Program-made: the position numbers and the translations under genes
Notes under the pieces: model-generated
What the model was told of the DNA's origin: nothing
Seen by the model: only the letters and a program-made list of their open reading frames with translations
Databases searched by the model: none
Source: Leptospira borgpetersenii serovar Javanica
GTDB taxonomy: Bacteria; Spirochaetota; Leptospiria; Leptospirales; Leptospiraceae
Assembly (NCBI RefSeq): GCF_003046425.1
Contig: NZ_QAJG01000015.1
Span: 55,001 to 76,391 of the forward strand
DNA: 21,391 nt
Direction of reading: 5' to 3'
Part shown: in pieces, positions 1 through 21,391 of the stretch
Layout: each line of letters opens with the position of its first letter
Numbering within the stretch: the stretch's first letter is position 1

Positions 1-1397
<1,397 letters not shown>

Positions 1398-1414
1398 TTG
1401 AGAATACCTGCCAG

Positions 1415-1483
<69 letters not shown>

Positions 1484-1505
1484 AAATTTTACCGAAATTA
1501 AACGT

Positions 1506-3509
<2,004 letters not shown>

Positions 3510-4027
3510 GAATACGGTAGGGACATCTTTATAAAATCAAAAAACAACAGAACGTTATAAAAAATCCCTATACGAAACCGCTGTTTTGCCACGTTCAAGA
3601 ATTCTAAAATGTATTTTGTAGAGGTTCCCTTGATTTATATGAGCTTGCCCTAAATCCTGTCGAGCGGCGGTGGATCAGTAAGAGATTTCAAACACCGATG
3701 ATCCTTGCATGAGTTTTCTTGGGCTTGCTCTTGGAGAATTTTTATTGAGAAAACAAAATAGAAATTACAAAAGAAGGAGTCTCAGACTTAGAATTTGTCT
3801 GAGAACCTAATATAATTCCGCAGAAGTTATGCTGTAAAATAATGTAGGGCTTTTCAAAAAAAGTAGACCTTATACTAACGTGAATTCGATATAAGAAAAC
3901 TTGGGCGAATCGCTCGCAAATTTAATAATTAAAATGGCTCGCGAGTGCGCTGAAACTAAAATGCTGCTCGCTATGGATCGCAACATAACAATCGCTTTCA
4001 CATTTGTTATGCTGAACTCACGTTATG
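3510..4027. other. Gap between convergent genes holding hairpins and dispersed repeat sequence
   Basis: No convincing gene is present. A perfect 8-bp hairpin (TCTCAGAC/GTCTGAGA, 9-base loop) lies at 3780-3804. Around 3643-3700 a stretch containing aaatcctgtcgagc resembles the outer end of the hairpin repeats at 16062 and 18783. Positions 3901-4026 carry a GC-richer repeat, part of which recurs inverted at 21236-21290. A 73-codon plus-strand frame across 3901-4122 overlaps the repeat and the end of gpmI and has no sign of being a gene. Confidence 0.5.
3975..4026. repeat. Dispersed repeat, copy 1 (inverted relative to 21236-21290)
   Basis: The stretch around caacataacaatcgctttc and catttgttatgctgaactca recurs in reverse complement at 21236-21290, where gttaacgtgagttcggaata, ataacaaatgcgaaagtgat and tattatgctgcggcc are seen. 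This copy contains a perfect hairpin, CATAACAA/TTGTTATG, at 3984-4011. It abuts the gpmI stop codon, so it lies in the 3' untranslated region of gpmI. The hairpin has no T-run on the minus strand, so it is not a classic terminator. Confidence 0.6.
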
Positions 4028-5668
<1,641 letters not shown>

Positions 5669-5697
5669 GTTAGATTCATGGAAACGGCTGACTAGAA

Positions 5698-5744
<47 letters not shown>

Positions 5745-5829
5745 TCTTTCCTAAATCGAATGAAAAATAAGAACCCATTCTAAGACTGGTTTTTAGTAAG
5801 ACTGATCCATTGAATTCGGAGTAGTGTAA

Positions 5830-5952
5830 ATGATTCAAATTTTACGGTCCTGGATCGATTTTGTAGCGGAAAATTTGAGTTTGGAACGAGTTGTGGAATT
5901 TTTTCATCTGAAAAGCTTTTTGAAAAATCTAAAAATAATTCTAATAGTTTAA
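5830..5952 (+). CDS. Possible 40-residue protein upstream of the orphan gene
   Basis: An ATG at 5830 opens a 40-codon frame ending TAA at 5950-5952, only 14 bases before the start of the 672-residue gene. A GGAG at 5818-5821, 8 bases before the ATG, is a good ribosome binding site. The peptide starts MIQILRSWIDFVAENLSLE and continues as an alternating hydrophobic/charged sequence ending KIILIV, so it could form an amphipathic helix. No family is recognised. It could be a real small gene co-transcribed with the downstream gene, a translated leader, or chance; ribosome binding site and spacing favour one of the first two. Confidence 0.35.
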   Translation: MIQILRSWIDFVAENLSLERVVEFFHLKSFLKNLKIILIV

Positions 5953-5966
5953 ACAGTGGAGAAGCG

Positions 5967-9575
<3,609 letters not shown>

Positions 9576-9741
9576 AGGATTATGAGTGCTTTTTGTTGAG
9601 TCTAAAAATGAAAGTTGGTTAGGTTAAAATTTCCGTTCAGATTACAATTGATGAACTTTACTAGGTGGTTTAATTCATTGAGTAGAAAGAATCTTTATGA
9701 TTCTTAATCGCGAAACTTTAGAATCTATCTTTTTATACAAC

Positions 9742-10343
<602 letters not shown>

Positions 10344-10455
10344 AATATTTTTTATTACATTTTATATTTTAAAAAGAAAGATTCGGGACTGTTGGTGATA
10401 AAAAAAATCAGAAATAAAAAAAAAAGCTCAAATTGGTTTCTTTTAGTTTGTTTAG

Positions 10456-11550
<1,095 letters not shown>

Positions 11551-11579
11551 TTCGATTCGAACTTTTTATCTTTCGTAAT

Positions 11580-11617
11580 AAAAAAGCGGTTTAATGCGAA
11601 TTTAGAGCTGCTTTTTT
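11580..11617 (+). terminator. Probable rho-independent terminator after the FecR-domain gene
   Basis: AAAAAAGC and GCTTTTTT form an 8-bp stem around a 22-base loop, 29 bases after the FecR-domain stop. The stem is AT-rich and the loop long, so it is a modest candidate. Confidence 0.4.
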
Positions 11618-11755
11618 CGATCGGCCGGTTTCCGATTATTTTTAAGATCGATCGATTGGAATTGAATTCTTTTTAAAGAATGTCACTTACACATATCGCT
11701 GATACTGCCGCTTCAGATGATTCTGATAGAGTTTCGGTATATTTGTATTTTCTAA

Positions 11756-12205
11756 TTAGGAATCAATGTGGTCGTAGATCCAGGAATCTAAAGACCAGAC
11801 ACCACCTCCGAGAAAAAAAAGTACGATTCCTATAGAAACTGCGAGAATGTGATATTCAAATCCTTCCCCACCTTGATTACCGAACCAATTCATAAAAAAG
11901 CCAATTTCTTTGTGAGTCCATCCGGCTACTGCCAAGGTACATGTGATTCCGAACGCTGCTAATCTTGTACAGAATCCGAATAGGAGGGCGATGGATCCGA
12001 AAAATTCCAATAGAATTGCTAATATGGCCAAAATAGTTGGAAATTCGGCGGTATTTACCAGGTAATCCATAGAAGCTTCGTAACCCGCGCCTTCGAACCA
12101 GCCTAAAAGTTTTTGAGCACCGTGAGGAAAGATGCAGATTGCAAGACCGAATCTAAGAAAAAGAATAGAGAAAAATTCTTGAGTTGAGAAGAAACTTTGA
12201 ATCAT
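11756..12205 (-). CDS. DoxX family membrane protein
   Basis: 149 residues with four hydrophobic segments: about 12-30 (FSILFLRFGLAICIFPHG), 55-77 (TILAILAILLEFFGSIALLFGF), 82-97 and 120-138 (AVSIGIVLFFLGGGVW). The pattern LRFGLAICIFPHGAQKLLGWF near the N-terminus and the LEFFGSIALLFGFCTRLAA helix are typical of DoxX/MhqP/CatD-type inner-membrane proteins. Relatives are linked to quinone, thiol or oxidative stress resistance in several bacteria; the substrate here is unknown. The ATG at 12203-12205 has GGAG 6 bases upstream on the minus strand, so the start is secure. It is a single-gene unit with a strong hairpin about 75-105 bases upstream that may regulate it. Confidence 0.9.
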   Translation of the reverse strand: MIQSFFSTQEFFSILFLRFGLAICIFPHGAQKLLGWFEGAGYEASMDYLVNTAEFPTILAILAILLEFFGSIALLFGFCTRLAAFGITCTLAVAGWTHKEIGFFMNWFGNQGGEGFEYHILAVSIGIVLFFLGGGVWSLDSWIYDHIDS

Positions 12206-12277
12206 AATACGCTCCGAGAACTTCGTCCTTTGTGAATTTTTAAAACAAGGAAAAGAAACAAAAAATCCAAGGAAAAA

Positions 12278-12310
12278 GCATTTGTAAGAACTTCTGTTCT
12301 TTACAAATGC
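12278..12310 (-). promoter_or_regulatory. Strong hairpin / palindrome upstream of the DoxX gene
   Basis: GCATTTGTAA and TTACAAATGC pair perfectly, extended by GAAC/GTTC across one bulged base, with a TTCT loop. On the minus strand it is followed by CTTTTT, so it could be a transcription attenuator or terminator in the DoxX leader. As a DNA palindrome it could instead be an operator for a dimeric repressor. No gene lies close upstream on the minus strand that would need a terminator. Confidence 0.5.
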
Positions 12311-12492
12311 TTGCTTATTGAAAAATAAGAATCCCTACATTCAAAGGACTGATGACAATGTCACTCCTATGTATGAAGATAGCTTTGGAATAGCCCTAAG
12401 TTTATTTACGATTTTTTTGAATGCCCCTCTTCCTATTTTATCTCTTGTTCTTTTCACTATTACCTTCGATTTATTTGCCGAATAGACGATAC

Positions 12493-12750
12493 TACTGATT
12501 ACTAGATAAAAGAGTACCTATAACTTGTCCCAAAACCTGAAAAGAAATCAGCACAATCATTTTATAAGTTCGTAATAGAGCGAGGAAATTCCCGCAGATC
12601 GGTGATTTATGGATTTTCTAACGGATTTTATTGTTGGAACACTTTTGTAGGAGTTCCGACATCCGAGGTTTTGGGACGAGCTCCTAATATTTTGCGCAGA
12701 AACAGCACTTGGAATAAAATTTACGATATTCAATTTTATAGGAATCCGTA
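12493..12750. mobile_element. 93-bp family element (copy 1) interrupted by another element
   Basis: Left part tactgattactagataaaag, gagtaccta (12493-12520) and right part cctaatattttgcgcag ... caattttataggaatccgta (to 12750) together align with the uninterrupted copy at 17630-17722. The break falls within gtaccta|atattttgc and contains the 163-bp element at 12521-12683. Without that insertion and its 3-bp duplication the element is 92 bp, against 93 for the two other copies. Both ends are TA. Confidence 0.75.
12521..12683 (-). mobile_element. 163-bp inverted-repeat element nested in another element
   Basis: The termini are taacttgtcccaaaacc and ggttttgggacgagctc, inverted repeats flanked by CTA at 12518-12520 and 12684-12686. 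The interior is the reverse complement of the element at 18432-18590: aagttcgtaatagagcg, gatttatggattttctaac and gtaggagttcc are shared in the opposite order. There is no coding capacity, so it is a non-autonomous (MITE-like) element. Confidence 0.8.
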
Positions 12751-12824
12751 ATCGTTTCTTTGTGAACATCTAATCCTACAATATTTCTCTTTTTATTCCC
12801 ATTTCTTTGGGTCAGTTTTTTGTC

Positions 12825-12895
12825 TTCTGGTTAATACATTTCTTGATTTTAACCCACGTTTTTCAAGTCAGAAGGGGCATTTGTCTAAAGTTGCT
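12825..12895. repeat. Dispersed repeat containing taacccacgttttt, copy 2
   Basis: It matches 8290-8335 in the same orientation through ggttaat, taacccacgttttt, aag-cagaa-gggc and atttgtctaaa. The copies differ by several substitutions and small indels, so both look old. Confidence 0.55.
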
Positions 12896-13167
12896 TCAAA
12901 AATAATTTTTCATGTAATAAAATGACGTTTCAAAATAAAGAGGAGGGTTTTTGAAATGAATTCTGGAAGAATTTTCCCTTTCATTCGATACCTTGAATTC
13001 AGTTTCTGAAGAAAATTATGTCTTATTTGATCCGGAGACTAATTCCTTCCAAGAATATTTTATTCAATAGAGTCCAAATGTTGGACGAAATGAAATGTTA
13101 GGGTTTTCAGATATTATTTTAATAGTATCGAACGATACTTTCCCTTAAAATCGGTTGTCGGATCCCT

Positions 13168-13200
<33 letters not shown>

Positions 13201-13204
13201 TGGG

Positions 13205-13381
<177 letters not shown>

Positions 13382-13396
13382 TTCCCTTTTTTAATC

Positions 13397-13423
13397 CGAC
13401 GGATTTGGCCTGCGTCGTTTTTT
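13397..13423 (+). terminator. Possible rho-independent terminator after the 56-residue gene
   Basis: CGACG pairs with CGTCG around an 11-base loop and is followed by six T. The stem is only 5 bp, so termination may be partial, which would let transcription continue into the ABC-F gene 23 bases downstream. Confidence 0.4.
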
Positions 13424-13438
13424 ACCTCTTTGAACTTC

Positions 13439-15389
<1,951 letters not shown>

Positions 15390-15502
15390 TTTGGTTGGAG
15401 TTATGAATTCGAATTACTTGAATTTTAACTCCGATTGGTTGAAAAGAAACAGCTGATTCAGTAAATACCGCGTTTTATTTTTTATATTGAGGAGCATTGT
15501 GT

Positions 15503-15838
15503 ATGACCCCTAAAGAACTAAAGTCGAGATTGGATTTAAGAGAAATGAAAAAGGATTCATTTTATCTTCTCGATGTGAGGAATCCGAACGAAGCGGAAAT
15601 TTGTACAATCAAAGGAACCGATCTTTTAATTCCGGTTGGAGAGCTTTCGAACAGGCTTCCCGAAATCAATTCTTGGAAAGAATCAGATAAGGATATGATC
15701 GTGTATTGTCGCTCCGGAGGGCGTTCTGCCATGGCTTGCGGAATTTTAAAACAATCCGGTTTTACAAAGGTTCATAACGTGGAAGGGGGTATTTTACTTT
15801 ATTCGGACGAAGTTGATTCTTCTATTGCGAAATACTAA
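15503..15838 (+). CDS. Single-domain rhodanese (sulfurtransferase) protein
   Basis: 111 residues forming one rhodanese domain. Seen: the family's early motif YLLDVRNPNEAEI (residues about 21-33), IPVGELSNRLPEI, and the active-site loop VYCRSGGRS with the catalytic Cys69 in a six-residue loop suited to sulfur transfer. The terminal IKGT and HNVEGGILLYSDEV segments are also typical. Such GlpE/PspE-like proteins carry sulfane sulfur as a cysteine persulfide, often to cyanide or thiol acceptors; the true acceptor is unknown. GAGGAG 8 bases before ATG 15503 fixes the start. A TTG two codons upstream is less likely. No signal peptide, so it is cytoplasmic. It follows the ABC-F gene by 113 bases and may be an independent unit. 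Confidence 0.92.
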   Translation: MTPKELKSRLDLREMKKDSFYLLDVRNPNEAEICTIKGTDLLIPVGELSNRLPEINSWKESDKDMIVYCRSGGRSAMACGILKQSGFTKVHNVEGGILLYSDEVDSSIAKY

Positions 15839-16329
15839 AAATGTTCCAAGAATATATTAGAGCCATCGGATTTGCATTTTAAGTAAAGATAAAGTATTTT
15901 TGAGATGGTTTCTAATAAAATTGTGTGCAAATCTCAAGTGTAGCGGAAAAACTAGATAGCGCTCCAGAAATTTTTACGAGAAATCGACTGCAATCAATTG
16001 ATAAGTCCGTAATAAAAGTAGATTCGTATTTTTGTTAAACTCAAGTCATAGCACTTTTAAACTCAAGCCGAACACCTCTCTACGGATCGGTGTTCAGATT
16101 GCTCGACGGGATTTGGACAAATTCTTAGAAGATCGTTTATATATTGGAGTTCATTCAATTTGAGTTTTACGGTAAATGTAAATTCGATTGGAGATGTCTT
16201 AAAGTTTTTTATTTCTTCTAAAGCCTAAATCGTTAGTTCGGGGGGATCTATTGATTTTGAGTTCTAGAATTATATGTTGTTTTTATCAGAGTTGATGTGT
16301 CGCCGAATGATTTTGCTCTCGAAGGGTAT
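15839..16329. other. Gap with a hairpin repeat, otherwise featureless
   Basis: About 490 bases without a gene. A hairpin repeat lies at 16062-16130 (separate entry). The rest is AT-rich and shows no convincing promoter or terminator. Confidence 0.5.
16062..16130. repeat. Hairpin-bearing dispersed repeat, copy 1
   Basis: The core caagccgaacacctctctac, ggatcggtgttca, folds as GAACACC/GGTGTTC around a 12-base loop (16070-16095). The second copy is at 18783-18850. The outer end, gctcgacgggatttggacaa, attc, followed by TTA, resembles the inverted ends of the YTA-flanked elements. Confidence 0.65.
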
Positions 16330-17148
<819 letters not shown>

Positions 17149-17629
17149 GATTGAATCTTGTTCATAAACGAGAGTTTGCCTGAAATTAATTAGAATTATC
17201 TTATGTTCTAAAATATGAAGCTGGAGTTATCGCGATTTTTTTTGAGGTTTGAAAATTACGATTAAAAAGTTTATTCTCCTAAAAGAATTTTCTGGAAATA
17301 GAAAAAAACCTTCTGACAAAGGATCGTCTTTTTCGTCTCTACGGCGTTTGAGCATATTCGTAAAATCAATACCATCAATCCGTACATCCAGACCCCAATC
17401 GTTCTTGCGGTCGCTGGATATTTCGCTTTGGGAAGTTTAAATTCGTGATTGGCACAACCGTTCCTGTCGTCCACGTTTTCAGGAGGTTCCATAGGTGATA
17501 TTGTTTCACCTCGATCATTTAAGATTAAATGCAATTTAAAGTCGTAAAACCGGTCTGTATTTGATTTCCCTCGCTGTGTGATGTCTTTAAATACTTTACA
17601 GCGTGTTCTAAAACTTCATTTTACTATAC

Positions 17630-17722
17630 TACTCATAACTATATAATAAAGTACCTAATATTTTGCATGGAATCAGTGTTTTGCGATAAAATTAACGGTA
17701 CTCAATTTTATAGAGATGAGTA
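17630..17722. mobile_element. 93-bp TA-ended element, copy 2 (intact)
   Basis: Left end tactcataactatataataa and right end caattttatagagatgagta are imperfect inverted repeats of about 25 bases. The interior cctaatattttgcatggaat ... gataaaattaacggtactc matches 12493-12750 without its insertion. No coding capacity; flanking TA is consistent with a TA target. Confidence 0.7.
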
Positions 17723-17728
17723 AAAACA

Positions 17729-17764
<36 letters not shown>

Positions 17765-18431
17765 AAGGGAGGTGTGACAGATAACGCGTTAGGCATCAGT
17801 TCAACAAAACGATTGTAATGTGCCGCTTTTGGAAATTCGGATTTTTTTATTTCTATCAAATAAAAACTTTAAAATTCTCTATAATGAGAAAGATGAAAAT
17901 AAACCACGATCGTTGTACTTAGATTTAGCTGAAATTTACGTTTTTTTGCCTACCACGGAACGAAAGTATTTTTCCGTTCCAGTTTATTTTTGTTGTGTAG
18001 AATAATCGCCTATCCCACAAAATATTGATGTCAGATCTATATTTAATCCCTTTTTGCTGAAAGTTTGGTTCAATGTGTGATCTGATGCTTTCAGTACAAA
18101 ATCTTTCTCTTTTTTCCACCTTACACAGAATTTACGTTAAATATTATCCTCGATTTAATTTTTGGGAAAATGAGGAAATGAAATTCTTCATTTTCCTCTG
18201 TTTTCATAAAGATGGTGGTTCTATCCAAGACAACCAGTATGGATTCAAATGAAAAAAATTTTACAAAAACATTTCGGAAACTGAAAACTTTTTCCTAACG
18301 GTGATTGGTCGTAAAATTTTCTACGCCGATCTATGCAAAAAGACGTTCAGACAAAATGGATTCAAACCAATCAATGAAATTAAAATGAGACATCTCAAGC
18401 CATCTTATTTTTCCTCAATAAACGATGTTTA

Positions 18432-18590
18432 GAACTTGTCCCAAAACCTGAGATATAGGAACTCCTACGAGAGTGTTCTAACGATAAAATCTGTTAGAAA
18501 ATCCATAAATCAACAATCTGCGGGAACCCGCGCTCTATTACGAACTTATGAAATGATTATGCTAATTTCGTAAGGTTTTGGGACAAGTTC
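18432..18590 (+). mobile_element. 159-bp inverted-repeat element flanked by TTA
   Basis: Perfect 18-bp terminal inverted repeats gaacttgtcccaaaacct (18432-18449) and its complement (18573-18590) are flanked by TTA at 18429-18431 and 18591-18593. An internal GCGGG-AA-CCCGC hairpin lies at 18520-18531. The interior matches the element at 12521-12683 in the opposite orientation. It has no coding capacity. This is the best preserved copy here. Confidence 0.85.
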
Positions 18591-18655
18591 TTATTATCAT
18601 CAGAATGAAATGAGAATGATTAAGTGTATGTAACTTTCAAAGTCCTGACTTATAT

Positions 18656-18748
18656 TACTGATCCCTATAAAATAGAGTACCGTTAATTTGAGCATAGATC
18701 CCGCGTTTGATGAAGAATTTTAGACACTCTATTATGTAGAGATGAGTA
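18656..18748. mobile_element. 93-bp TA-ended element, copy 3 (opposite orientation)
   Basis: Starts tactgatccctataaaatag and ends ctattatgtagagatgagta, again imperfect inverted repeats. The segment agtaccgttaattt is the reverse complement of aaattaacggtact in copy 2. Exactly 93 bp, as in copy 2, and flanked by TA. The middle differs from copy 2, suggesting age. Confidence 0.65.
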
Positions 18749-18782
18749 GTGCCCTGGAAACTAAAGCGTCTCACTTTCTGAA

Positions 18783-18850
18783 TCCAAGCCGAACGCCTCT
18801 CTACGGATCGGCGTTCAGGTTGTTTGACAGGATTGGATAAATTTTAAGAA
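18783..18850. repeat. Hairpin-bearing dispersed repeat, copy 2
   Basis: Core caagccgaacgcctctctac, ggatcggcgttca, with hairpin GAACGCC/GGCGTTC at 18791-18816 and the same 12-base loop as at 16070-16095. The stem differs from copy 1 by a paired A-T to G-C change. It begins 35 bases after a 93-bp element. Confidence 0.65.
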
Positions 18851-19431
18851 AAACTGAGAAAAATTCCTACTTTCCAGAATAGGCTTTTTTTGAGGAGTTG
18901 GACGAAAATGAGTAGTGACGGGTTGTTACTTTTAAGATTTTTTCTAGTTTTGTAAATGGTAAAAATAATTGTGGGAATTCTCTATTTAAATCTTTTCGGA
19001 AAATCCTTTTTAAGGAATTTGTAGGAATTTTTTCACATAAAGAAAGGTTCGTCTTTTTTTAGGAAATCAGGATCATAGGATTTTTTATTTCCGTTTTGGA
19101 CTAAAAAAGAATATAAAAGCGGTTCCAAACGAATTATCTGCAATTTTATTTCGAGTCAAAAATTAACGTAAAAAGGAAAGTGCAACTGTACAATTTCTAA
19201 GGAAAAATTAGGTTTTATTTGGATCAAGGAAAAAAATCGGATTAAGATTTCCATGTTTTGCGCAACGGTTTTTGACTAAAAGTGTTTACTTTCCGGCTAA
19301 GACGGAAATACCTACTTCGAAAATTTTCCAATTGGATATCTACAGATGTGATGTGTCGGATAACGTGTTGAAGTGCGCTATGGAGCGAAAAACATTCAAT
19401 AATTAGAATATTAAATTTATTAGGAGTAATT

Positions 19432-20613
<1,182 letters not shown>

Positions 20614-20639
20614 CTATAAGTTTTGCTTCATATTTTATC

Positions 20640-20668
20640 AAAAGGCTTGGAAAACTCCGGGCCTTTTT
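20640..20668 (+). terminator. Rho-independent terminator after the thiolase gene
   Basis: AAAAGGC pairs with GCCTTTT around a 14-base loop, followed by further T. It lies 26 bases after the thiolase stop and is the best terminator in the window. Confidence 0.75.
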
Positions 20669-20774
20669 GTTATAGTTTGCATCAATCTAAAATATTATAC
20701 TTTTTAAATATTATAGAAAATTTTATTTTATAAGTAAGAAGTGTGGAGAATCAAGTTGGAATCACAATTATTTA

Positions 20775-20920
<146 letters not shown>

Positions 20921-21084
20921 TTATGTTGCCGATTTTAGTTGGATAAATGTTCTTGAATATTCTCTGCGTTATCAAATTGTTTATGTAAAAGTAGCGGAAA
21001 AAGTAAAATCTATTTTTAGATGTGGATAAGAAGTCTTTTGTGCAAGCTGTATAAGCGGAGTGGAGAAGTTTTCTATCTTATTTC

Positions 21085-21229
21085 GAACTTGTCCTAAAAC
21101 TTCAAAAAATTGCGATTATAATTGTTCGGTCGTTAATAACAAAAAACAAGGTAGTGGTTCATAGATTACGTCTCTTTGAGAAATTTATAGATAGACTTTA
21201 ACTTACTGCCAAGTTCTCGTAGGAGTTCC
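21085..21229 (+). mobile_element. Decayed relative of the 159-bp element
   Basis: Begins gaacttgtcctaaaac, a degraded terminal repeat, and near its end has ttctcgtaggagttcc, the reverse complement of ggaactcctacgagag inside the element at 18432-18590. The right terminal repeat is not recognisable. It abuts the repeat at 21236. Confidence 0.4.
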
Positions 21230-21235
21230 CTAAAG

Positions 21236-21290
21236 TTAACGTGAGTTCGGAATAACAAATGCGAAAGTGATTATTATGCTGCGGCCTATA
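21236..21290. repeat. Dispersed repeat, copy 2
   Basis: Reverse-complement match to 3975-4026: taacgtgagttcggaataac and aaatgcgaaagtgattatta, then tgctgcggcctatagggag. The hairpin of copy 1 is only partly preserved here. Confidence 0.55.
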
Positions 21291-21391
21291 GGGAGTCATA
21301 ACGTTACCCACAAATTAAGAAGGCTTTTGGGATCATAAGGATCAAAAACTGATATTTTTCAAGTGTTCCGACAAGAATGAGGCTTTTTACT

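Noticed and set aside
3643..3740. Third copy of the 16062/18783 hairpin repeat
   Set aside because: Only aaatcctgtcgagc and a few short words match; the hairpin core is absent, so it is not listed as a copy.
3984..4011. gpmI terminator
   Set aside because: The hairpin is perfect but has no T-run on the minus strand and belongs to a dispersed repeat.
12369..12485. 38-codon hydrophobic frame starting MYEDSFGIALSL
   Set aside because: It resembles a small membrane protein but has no Shine-Dalgarno and no recognised family; more likely chance in AT-rich DNA.
17271..17534. 87-codon minus-strand frame with one hydrophobic stretch (GVWMYGLMVLIL)
   Set aside because: It could be a remnant of a small membrane protein, but there is no ribosome binding site, no recognisable family and the C-terminal part looks random; not enough to call a gene or pseudogene.
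17820..18119. Overlapping frames of 61-64 codons on both strands
   Set aside because: AT-rich chance frames with no start signals or motifs.

Overview
The window looks like chromosome from a pathogenic Leptospira species. The DNA is AT-rich, TTG start codons appear likely, and the gene types are spirochaetal: a PD40-OmpA envelope protein, an ECF sigma factor with a FecR-like partner, and a large orphan protein of the kind common in this genus. The gaps are long and filled with short decayed repeats, which also fits. The genus assignment is inference from gene style and repeats, not from a database match.

Layout. Positions 1-1397 (minus) hold most of a YbiT-type ABC-F ATPase cut by the window edge. 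Divergent from it is a secreted PD40/OmpA-domain protein (1506-3509, plus). A repeat-bearing gap separates it from convergent gpmI (4028-5668, minus), a complete cofactor-independent phosphoglycerate mutase. A possible 40-codon gene and an orphan 672-residue protein follow (5830-7985, plus). After another repeat-rich gap comes a divergent cluster: an exported membrane protein (8646-9575, minus), an ECF sigma factor (9753-10343) and a membrane-anchored FecR-domain protein (10501-11550). The FecR protein and the divergent membrane protein share a short 'K-[ND]-G-x-x-L-x-G' domain, which suggests one functional unit. Next are a DoxX-family membrane protein (11756-12205, minus) with a strong hairpin in its leader, a repeat cluster, a 56-residue protein (13211-13381), a second ABC-F ATPase (13446-15389), a single-domain rhodanese (15503-15838) and a membrane-anchored metallophosphoesterase (16330-17148). 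About 2.3 kb without a convincing gene precedes a thiolase (19432-20613), which ends at a good terminator. The right end is again repeats.

The most unusual content is in the repeats. Four short non-coding elements have ends related to gaacttgtcccaaaacc, and each is flanked by a 3-bp YTA duplication (TTA or CTA; TAA on the other strand). One lies inside a second, 93-bp element family with TA ends. Another, 78 bp long, has inserted in frame within the signal-peptide region of the gene at 8646-9575, adding 27 codons. A further repeat pair carries a hairpin whose stem differs by a compensatory base-pair change.

Apart from gpmI (glycolysis) and the thiolase (acetoacetyl-CoA/fatty-acid metabolism), the genes are envelope, stress or translation-factor-like functions in small independent transcription units. 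No phage, CRISPR, tRNA, rRNA or autonomous transposase gene was seen.
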